Shown here: positions 1 to 4,530 of the stretch, one piece after another | How positions within the stretch are numbered: the stretch's first letter is position 1 | Layout of the letters: every line of letters starts with the position of its first letter | Position numbers and translations under genes: made by a program | Notes under the pieces: model-generated | Told to the model about the DNA's origin: nothing | What the model saw: only the letters and a program-made list of their open reading frames with translations | The model's database searches: none | Assembly: GCA_020428185.1 (NCBI GenBank) | Contig: JAGQNH010000112.1 | Span: 1-7,159, forward strand | Length of the DNA: 7,159 nucleotides | DNA from: Candidatus Saccharimonadota bacterium | Lineage (GTDB): Bacteria; Patescibacteriota; Saccharimonadia; Saccharimonadales; Saccharimonadaceae | Direction: 5' to 3'

Positions 1-275
1 TGATCGAGATTAATATACATCTCTATTCCATATTCTTCCTTGTAGTTGTCGACCATATCGCGAATGTTTTCGAGACCAATTGCTTTTACTTCACCATGGC
101 TTACTTCCACTAGCACTGGAGATCTGAGTTTTTGTGCTGCACGAGCAACCGCAATCAAGGTTTCTTGATTATCGATATTAAACGCTCCAACCGCAAAATG
201 CTGTCGTCGTGTTCGCTGCATCAAATGCCGTGCTCGCATCGTATTAGCTCTAATATACGGAATTGTTAAACTCAT
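1..275 (-). CDS. fba: Class II fructose-bisphosphate-type aldolase, N-terminal part (cut by left window edge)
   Basis: The visible 91 codons encode the start of a class II (zinc-dependent) ketose-bisphosphate aldolase. This enzyme reversibly joins dihydroxyacetone phosphate to an aldehyde such as glyceraldehyde-3-P. Visible family features are the first beta strand and turn VGAFNIDNQET (residues 29-39), then ARAAQKLRSPVLVEVSHGE (44-62), and NLD at 89-91. The window ends inside the next codon (CA-), expected to be the zinc-ligand His of the LDH motif. The C-terminal catalytic part lies beyond position 1. The chosen ATG (275-273) sits 3 bases after a GGAGGG ribosome site; Met13 is an in-frame alternative. 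It is the last visible gene of the pentose-phosphate operon, 9 bp behind the transketolase C-half. The fragment cannot separate fructose-, tagatose- or sedoheptulose-bisphosphate specificity. Confidence 0.9.
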   Translation of the reverse strand, partial: MSLTIPYIRANTMRARHLMQRTRRQHFAVGAFNIDNQETLIAVARAAQKLRSPVLVEVSHGEVKAIGLENIRDMVDNYKEEYGIEMYINLD

Positions 276-278
276 ATA

Positions 279-286
279 CCCTCCCT
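279..286 (-). promoter_or_regulatory. Shine-Dalgarno site of the aldolase gene, overlapping the upstream stop codon
   Basis: Read on the minus strand, the upstream TAG stop (287-285) runs straight into GGAGGG followed by TAT and the ATG. The purine-rich core therefore shares bases with the transketolase stop codon. This supports the ATG at 275 and suggests translation by reinitiation or coupling. Confidence 0.75.
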
Positions 287-1283
287 AAAATTCCCTATGA
301 TATTGTGGTTTTTCATGTACAAATTCTTTGACTGCATGTGCAATCTTGTCGCCAGTTAGCCCAAAATAGTCAAGCAACTCATCAGGACTTCCGGATTCAC
401 CAAATCTATCCATCATGCCAATTCGCTTCAGTGGTGTCGGTAGCTGTTCACTCAGCAATTCCGCTACTGCAGCGCCAAATCCTCCAATAATCTGCGCCTC
501 TTCTGCTGTCACGACACGGCCAGTCTTTTTCGCACTAGCCAAGATTGTATGTTCATCAAGGGGTTTTATAGTCGGCACGTGTACTACTTCAGCACTAATA
601 CCTTGCTTTTCCAGTTCTCGAGCCGCAACCAACAACTGGTATGTCATCGTACCCGTACCAAGCAAGCTTACGTCGCTACCCTCTCGAAGGAGATATGCCT
701 TGCCAATTTCAAATGGAGATTCTTCAGTACTAAATACTGGAGTTTTCTCGCGCGCCAACCGCAGATAACTCGGCTTACCGTTTTCGGCAATCGCTTTCGT
801 TGCCTTTTCGGCCTCGACGCTATCACCAGGTGCGACGACAACCATATTCGGCAATACGCGCATGAGGGCAATATCCTCAAGCATTTGATGTGTCGCTCCG
901 TCTGGCCCGACACTAACACCCGCATGCGATCCAACGACTTTTACTGGCTGGTCATTAAGGCATGCAGTTGTACGTATCTGCTCCCAGTTGCGCCCAGGAC
1001 TAAATGCAGCATAGCTACTCGTAAATGGAACTTTGCCAGCGCGAGCCATGCCACTCGCCACAGTGACAAGGTTTTGCTCCGCAACACCAATTTCGACGAA
1101 CCTTTCAGGAAAGGTTTCTTTGAATTTACTCATTTGAGTACTATCGGTCAGATCGGCACAAAGAGCTACGACATTTTCGTTTGTCTCGCCAGCTACCTTG
1201 AGTCCGCGACCAAATCCTGCGCGAATCGGCTCACTATCGACATCGTCCGTAAATAATTTATCAGAAAGAGAATAATGGCTCAT
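285..1283 (-). CDS. tkt: Transketolase, C-terminal subunit (pyrimidine-binding and C-terminal domains)
   Basis: This is the second half of a split transketolase, 332 aa, which transfers two-carbon ketol units between sugar phosphates in the cytoplasm. With the N-half it forms the thiamine-diphosphate site at the subunit interface. The pyrimidine-binding domain spans about residues 16-185: ADLTDST at 43-49; EIGVAEQN at 64-71, where Glu69 is the expected cofactor-activating glutamate; GPDGATHQ at 126-133; and YLRLAREKTP at 173-182. The C-terminal domain follows with LLGTGTM (207-213), the ThDP-enzyme turn EEAQIIGGFG (261-270), and RFGESGSPDELL (293-304). Length fits a stand-alone subunit of this type. 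Its ATG overlaps the N-half stop by 4 bp (ATGA), and AAGGAG lies 7 bases upstream inside the N-half gene. 1-deoxyxylulose-5-P synthase is less likely because the N-half partner is transketolase-like. Confidence 0.93.
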   Translation of the reverse strand: MSHYSLSDKLFTDDVDSEPIRAGFGRGLKVAGETNENVVALCADLTDSTQMSKFKETFPERFVEIGVAEQNLVTVASGMARAGKVPFTSSYAAFSPGRNWEQIRTTACLNDQPVKVVGSHAGVSVGPDGATHQMLEDIALMRVLPNMVVVAPGDSVEAEKATKAIAENGKPSYLRLAREKTPVFSTEESPFEIGKAYLLREGSDVSLLGTGTMTYQLLVAARELEKQGISAEVVHVPTIKPLDEHTILASAKKTGRVVTAEEAQIIGGFGAAVAELLSEQLPTPLKRIGMMDRFGESGSPDELLDYFGLTGDKIAHAVKEFVHEKPQYHREF

Positions 1284-2140
1284 TGATGCTCTCCTTTAAT
1301 TTTGCCGTCTAAGGTACGTAGCTTATGTAGCGCATCCTTGGCTTGTTCGCTATTTGGCGGCATGCCGTGCCAATGATAGTCGTACTCCATAAAATCAACG
1401 CCCTTACCTGGAATAGTATGTGCAATCACGACACTAGGTTTATTAGTAATAGCGCGGGCCATACTTGCAGCATCTACAATGCTCTCGATATTGTGACCGT
1501 CAATCTCTTGCACGTGCCACCCAAATGATTCCCATTTACCACGTAAATCTTCGACTGGCATCACATCCTCAGTCATACCGTCAATTTGAATATTGTTCCT
1601 ATCGACAAATACAATCAATTGAGAAAGCCTGTACTTCCCAGCAAACATTGCGGCTTCCCATATATTGCCTTCATCAAGCTCACCGTCACCAGTAACAACA
1701 TACACAAACCTATGAAGTTGCTTGTCGATATGTTGCAACGTGTGCGCAACACCTGCAGCTTGAGACAAACCACTACCGAGCGGCCCACTCGTATTTTCTA
1801 GACCCGGCAATCTTGTTCGCTCAGGATGGCCCTGCAACCTACTTCCAAATCTTCGCAAGGTCATCAGCTCATCCTTATCAAAAAATCCCGCCTCAGCCAT
1901 TGCAGCGTATTGGACTGGCACACAGTGTCCATTACTAAGGAAAAAGAAATCACGCTCATCCCAATCAGGCTTCTTTGGATCAACCCGCAAAATACTAAAA
2001 TACAGAGCCGAAAAAATCTCTGCAAGCCCCAACGGACCTGCACTATGTCCACTACCTGCATGCTCAAGCATGCGTATTATATCTTCCCGTATTGCGTACG
2101 CTTTGTGCTCAAGATCGGTAATAGTTAGATTTTTATGCAT
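1280..2140 (-). CDS. tkt: Transketolase, N-terminal subunit (ThDP pyrophosphate-binding domain)
   Basis: This 286-aa protein is the diphosphate-binding half of the split transketolase. Visible motifs are the substrate/cofactor loop AGSGHSAGPLG (28-38), LSNGHCVP (68-75), QGHPE (103-107), SGPLGSGLSQAAG (118-130), and the thiamine-diphosphate/metal motif that opens with GDGELDEGN (151-159) and closes with DRNN (180-183). Near the end HWHGMPPN (256-263) is the usual transketolase histidine segment. No pyrimidine domain follows; that part is encoded by the next gene, so both are needed for activity. The start follows AGGGGG within the end of the epimerase gene, and its ATG shares one base with that gene's TAA (TAATG). 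Single-chain transketolases are roughly twice as long, so the split is a real gene architecture, not a frameshift: the junction is a clean ATGA overlap. Confidence 0.94.
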   Translation of the reverse strand: MHKNLTITDLEHKAYAIREDIIRMLEHAGSGHSAGPLGLAEIFSALYFSILRVDPKKPDWDERDFFFLSNGHCVPVQYAAMAEAGFFDKDELMTLRRFGSRLQGHPERTRLPGLENTSGPLGSGLSQAAGVAHTLQHIDKQLHRFVYVVTGDGELDEGNIWEAAMFAGKYRLSQLIVFVDRNNIQIDGMTEDVMPVEDLRGKWESFGWHVQEIDGHNIESIVDAASMARAITNKPSVVIAHTIPGKGVDFMEYDYHWHGMPPNSEQAKDALHKLRTLDGKIKGEHQ

Positions 2141-2784
2141 TACATCGCCCCCTGTTTACCAACTTCTTTTACCAGTGCGGCATACGCACTCTCTGGATCT
2201 GTTGCTTTTTGAATTGCTCCACCGACATAAAAAACATCGACACCGCCTTGAGCAAGACTAAATGCATTATCCAATATCACTCCTCCATCCCAGCCGATTT
2301 CAGCGGCAGCATTGATATTTTTTATCAAACGAATCTTCTCGAGCTGCATCAGACTAGCTGTACCGCCATATTTGCCAAGATCACCGCTAAACACCATGAC
2401 ATGATCGGCAGCGCTTATGAGGTGCGTAACGTCCGAAGGTACAGTCTGCTTCATCAATGCAATACCGGCCTTGATTCCTGCAGACTTGATTTTCTGTATT
2501 ACTGGCAACAAATCTGCCTGTACTTCAACATGAAAAATTATCAAACTTGGACGTAGTGCGATGAACGAATCTACATGTACCGTCGGATCCGCAACCATCG
2601 CATGGATATCGGCCTGCCACTCTTGTGGCCACCAAATTTGGTTTGCCATTATGGTTTGGTTTGGAGCAAATGTACCATCCGAAAAATCAATATGTATACG
2701 TCTTGCAAACGTATGTACGCGCGTCAATGATTCCTTGTAATCATCGGAAGTGCTTACAGTAACACAAGGTACAACTACTGCCAT
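2140..2784 (-). CDS. rpe: Ribulose-phosphate 3-epimerase family protein (divergent)
   Basis: This 214-aa TIM-barrel protein is likely to interconvert ribulose-5-P and xylulose-5-P, supplying the xylulose-5-P used by the adjacent transketolase. The four expected metal/acid-base positions are present: His31 and Asp33 in HIDFSDGTFAPN (31-42), His61 in HAMVADP (61-67), and Asp166 in WDGGV (165-169). IKAGIALM (104-111) matches the barrel strand that precedes the TP turn, and GGAIQKATDPE (188-198) the phosphate-binding end. It differs from textbook Rpe in several places. The N-terminal SxLSAD strand is VPCVTVSTSD, the methionine after HxD is Phe, and the phosphate loop usually read as NPGFGGQ is FSGDLGKYGG. 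A related hexulose- or allulose-phosphate enzyme cannot be excluded, but the operon favours Rpe. The ATG overlaps the rpiB TAA by one base; no strong ribosome site precedes it, which suggests coupling. Confidence 0.8.
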   Translation of the reverse strand: MAVVVPCVTVSTSDDYKESLTRVHTFARRIHIDFSDGTFAPNQTIMANQIWWPQEWQADIHAMVADPTVHVDSFIALRPSLIIFHVEVQADLLPVIQKIKSAGIKAGIALMKQTVPSDVTHLISAADHVMVFSGDLGKYGGTASLMQLEKIRLIKNINAAAEIGWDGGVILDNAFSLAQGGVDVFYVGGAIQKATDPESAYAALVKEVGKQGAM

Positions 2785-3239
2785 TACGATATCTCGTCCA
2801 ATTCTGCATTGCGACGCCTATATCGTGGAGCATCAGCAAATTCAGTATGCAACCACGTGTCTAGAATATCTTGCCAGACCGATTCATCTTCTCGTTGCAA
2901 TACTCTTGCTGGTAGACATAGCACATTACAATTATTGTCGTTACGCGTCATCCGAGCTTCTTCTGCATCCCATATAACGCTGGCCCGTATACCTCGGAAT
3001 CGATTTGCCGCCATCGCCATGCCCTGGCCACCGCCGCATATCAAAATAGCACGTGGATCAGGATCATCGTCGCCTATGACTTTTATAGCCGCCGCTTGAG
3101 CAAACTGCGGAAAATCATCGTCAGGATCAAGTGTCTTAGAACCAACATCAACAACGTCGATATTACGCTTTACCAGATAGGCGAATACGTCCTCTTTCAA
3201 ATCGAAACCAGCATGATCAGAGCCCAAATATATTCTCAT
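2784..3239 (-). CDS. rpiB: Ribose-5-phosphate isomerase B
   Basis: This 151-aa RpiB/LacAB-fold isomerase converts ribose-5-P and ribulose-5-P and is the first gene of the operon. The N-terminus carries GSDHAGFDLK (6-15) with the Asp8-His9 pair. AILICGGGQGMAMAANR (64-80) holds the catalytic-base Cys68 and the glycine loop, then GIRA (83-86) and NVLCLPAR (105-112). Arg139 and Arg142/143 near the C-terminus match the usual phosphate-binding arginines. Length is typical (about 150 aa). Unusual points are Gly-Gly-Gly where many family members have G-T-G, and TRNDNNCN (98-105), where the classic enzymes carry a ring-opening histidine (RxHN). By alignment from memory that histidine falls on Asp101. 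The protein could therefore be an RpiB subclass or act on a related sugar phosphate. The ATG has no usable Shine-Dalgarno site; a -10 hexamer lies 6 bases upstream. Confidence 0.92.
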   Translation of the reverse strand: MRIYLGSDHAGFDLKEDVFAYLVKRNIDVVDVGSKTLDPDDDFPQFAQAAAIKVIGDDDPDPRAILICGGGQGMAMAANRFRGIRASVIWDAEEARMTRNDNNCNVLCLPARVLQREDESVWQDILDTWLHTEFADAPRYRRRNAELDEIS

Positions 3240-3245
3240 ACCCTA

Positions 3246-3251
3246 AGTATA
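3246..3251 (-). promoter_or_regulatory. -10 element TATACT of the rpiB operon, leaderless-type spacing
   Basis: On the minus strand TATACT is followed by TAGGGT and then the rpiB ATG. Transcription would start at or next to the A of the ATG. The AGGG in between is only one base from the start codon, too near to work as a ribosome site. No good -35 is visible: the region 15-17 bp upstream is T-rich (TTGTTT or TTTTGT). It is the only promoter candidate found for the five-gene operon. Confidence 0.6.
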
Positions 3252-3277
3252 AGCGTTTTTAAACAAAAACAAAAGTG

Positions 3278-3289
3278 TGTTTTAAAACA
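3278..3289. repeat. 12-bp perfect palindrome TGTTTTAAAACA upstream of rpiB
   Basis: TGTTTT is followed directly by its reverse complement AAAACA. It lies 27-38 bases upstream of the rpiB -10 hexamer, at or just above the -35 region, where a dimeric regulator could bind. The stretch is AT-rich, so chance is a real alternative. No second copy was noticed in the window. Confidence 0.3.
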
Positions 3290-3309
3290 AGGAAAAATAT
3301 TATCCACTG

Positions 3310-3324
3310 GTATGGCCAACATAC
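3310..3324. repeat. Small stem-loop GTATG-GCCAA-CATAC
   Basis: A perfect 5-bp inverted repeat with a 5-base loop lies between the rpiB promoter and the larger hairpin. On its own it is weak. With the hairpin at 3337-3378 it gives a two-stem structure in either transcript direction. Confidence 0.35.
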
Positions 3325-3336
3325 AATCACACCAAC

Positions 3337-3378
3337 GCAAACGCCGCGCTCAATACAGCGTATTAACGCGGCGTTTGC
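3337..3378. terminator. Strong hairpin between gap and rpiB, terminator-like in the plus direction
   Basis: GCAAACGCCGCG (3337-3348) pairs perfectly with CGCGGCGTTTGC (3367-3378). The loop contains a second 5-bp stem, AATAC/GTATT around AGC. The GC-rich stem starts 8 bases after the gap stop codon on the minus strand, so it very probably ends or protects the gap mRNA. However, the run of five T follows the stem on the plus strand (3381-3385). On the minus strand the stem is followed by GTTGGTGTGATT, a poor U-tract. By classical rules it is thus a better intrinsic terminator for rightward transcripts, although no rightward gene precedes it here. Confidence 0.7.
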
Positions 3379-3386
3379 ACTTTTTC

Positions 3387-4409
3387 CTATTCTTGGCTTT
3401 GAGTTTTCGTAAGGTCTGCAACCAACTCGACAAGCCGGTTACTATATCCCCACTCATTGTCATACCAGACACAAATCTTGATTAGATTACCGCCAACAAC
3501 TTTTGTCAAAAGTAGATCTACAGTGCCCGAATGGCTGTTACCGATATAATCTCGACTCACAAGTGGCTCTTCACTAACTGCCAATATTCCCTGGTAGAAT
3601 GGATCTGCAGCGGCTTTCTTAAATACCTCGTTCACTTCTTCGACAGTCACATCCTTAGAAAGAAGCGCTGTGACGTCACTAATCGAAACAACCGGAGTCG
3701 GTACACGGACAGAGAGGCCGTCGAACTTGCCTTCAAGATTTGGTAGAGTCTTCGTCACTGCGATTGCAGCACCAGTAGTGGTCGGTACAATATTCTCAGC
3801 AGCATTTCGTCCTTCGCGAAGATCTTTTGCTGGCGCATCTTGCACGACCTGGCTCGCAGTATAGCTATGCACAGTTGTTAGTAGTGACTTTTCGACACCA
3901 AACTCACTATCAAGTATCGACATTACGGCACCAAGACTATTTGTCGTACAGCTTGCATTACTGACGACACTTGTCGCATCCTTCACCTTGTCGTCATTGG
4001 CACCAAGAACAATGGTGTCTACACCGTCTGATTTGCTGGGTCCGCTAATAACAACGCGCTTTGCACCACCACCGACAATATGCTTTTCCGCATCTTCTTT
4101 TGCCGTAAATCGACCCGTAGACTCAATTACAACATCTACACCAAGGTCTCCCCATGGCAATACAGATGGATCTTTTTCTGCAAGCACCTTAATATGCTTT
4201 CCATCGACGATAATACCCGCGTCGTCAAATCCAACTTCTTTGCCGTATGTACCGTAGTTACTGTCATTTTTTAGAAGGTATGCCAACGTTTTCGTGTCTG
4301 TTAAATCGTTAATTGCAACGATCTCTAGGTCACTGCGCTCAAATGCAATTTTGAATGCATTACGGCCAATCCTTCCGAATCCGTTGATACCTAGTTTTGC
4401 TACTGCCAT
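3387..4409 (-). CDS. gap: Glyceraldehyde-3-phosphate dehydrogenase, type I
   Basis: This 340-aa phosphorylating GAPDH oxidises glyceraldehyde-3-P to 1,3-bisphosphoglycerate in glycolysis. The Rossmann dinucleotide site is GINGFGRIGR (7-16). Asp35 in AINDLTD is the residue that usually favours NAD over NADP. The active site is SNASCTTN (150-157) with Cys154, and the partner histidine is His181 in TVHSYTASQ. Phosphate-binding segments PTTTGAA (209-215) and SVRVPTPV (233-240) and the C-terminal WYDNEWGYSNR (315-325) are all present. Length is normal and nothing appears broken. It is transcribed alone, with its own promoter, a good Shine-Dalgarno AGGTGG 9 bases before the ATG, and a hairpin after the stop. 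It diverges from rel and lies upstream of the pentose-phosphate operon, whose triose-phosphate product it consumes. Confidence 0.97.
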   Translation of the reverse strand: MAVAKLGINGFGRIGRNAFKIAFERSDLEIVAINDLTDTKTLAYLLKNDSNYGTYGKEVGFDDAGIIVDGKHIKVLAEKDPSVLPWGDLGVDVVIESTGRFTAKEDAEKHIVGGGAKRVVISGPSKSDGVDTIVLGANDDKVKDATSVVSNASCTTNSLGAVMSILDSEFGVEKSLLTTVHSYTASQVVQDAPAKDLREGRNAAENIVPTTTGAAIAVTKTLPNLEGKFDGLSVRVPTPVVSISDVTALLSKDVTVEEVNEVFKKAAADPFYQGILAVSEEPLVSRDYIGNSHSGTVDLLLTKVVGGNLIKICVWYDNEWGYSNRLVELVADLTKTQSQE

Positions 4410-4418
4410 GAAAATTCA

Positions 4419-4424
4419 CCACCT
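4419..4424 (-). promoter_or_regulatory. Shine-Dalgarno site of gap (AGGTGG)
   Basis: The minus strand reads AAGGTGGTGA 9 bases (counting from AGGTGG) before the ATG at 4409. It fixes the start codon and shows that this organism uses anti-Shine-Dalgarno pairing for some genes. Confidence 0.8.
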
Positions 4425-4453
4425 TTTCTTGCTATTTAGTTCTATCTTCTTTG

Positions 4454-4482
4454 ATTGTAAACAGCGTAAGCATAATATGCAA
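4454..4482 (-). promoter_or_regulatory. Sigma-70-type promoter of gap
   Basis: On the minus strand TTGCAT (4482-4477) and TACAAT (4459-4454) are separated by exactly 17 bases. Each matches the housekeeping consensus at four or five of six positions. Transcription would start near 4447, giving a leader of about 38 bases that contains the gap ribosome site. It is the best complete -35/-10 pair in the window. The -35 overlaps one arm of the inverted repeat at 4476-4510 and the small palindrome GCATA-A-TATGC (4470-4480). Confidence 0.7.
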
Positions 4483-4510
4483 TGCTCCTAATCATTTTTT
4501 TTATTGCATA
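4476..4510. repeat. 8-bp inverted repeat TATGCAAT / ATTGCATA in the gap-rel divergent promoter region
   Basis: TATGCAAT (4476-4483) is matched by its exact reverse complement ATTGCATA (4503-4510), with 19 bases between, including a run of eight T. One arm covers the gap -35 and the other lies 8 bases upstream of the rel -10. A protein bound to both arms could affect both genes. This is an inference from position only. Confidence 0.4.
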
Positions 4511-4518
4511 CAGTATCC

Positions 4519-4524
4519 TATAAT
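4519..4524 (+). promoter_or_regulatory. -10 element TATAAT of rel, leaderless-type spacing
   Basis: A perfect TATAAT is followed by GACGCT and then ATG at 4531, so transcription should begin at or within a base of the start codon. No Shine-Dalgarno sequence fits in the gap. The -35 position is taken by the T run (4495-4502) instead of TTGACA. The placement argues against the upstream in-frame TTG at 4504, which would lie upstream of the transcription start. Confidence 0.7.
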
Positions 4525-4530
4525 GACGCT

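Noticed and set aside
549..1256. Long plus-strand open frame (235 codons) opposite the transketolase C-half
   Set aside because: It lies wholly antisense to a well-supported enzyme gene, has no recognisable domain or ribosome site, and its residue content (many Cys, Thr, Arg and Asn) looks like an antisense shadow.
1280..1283. Split transketolase as a pseudogene or sequencing frameshift
   Set aside because: The two halves meet at a clean ATGA overlap with a strong AAGGAG upstream of the second start, and both have complete domains. Two-subunit transketolases are a known arrangement.
4504..4530. Upstream TTG start adding nine residues to Rel
   Set aside because: The codons overlap the TATAAT promoter hexamer and would lie before the predicted transcription start. 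The added residues have no family resemblance and no ribosome site precedes them.
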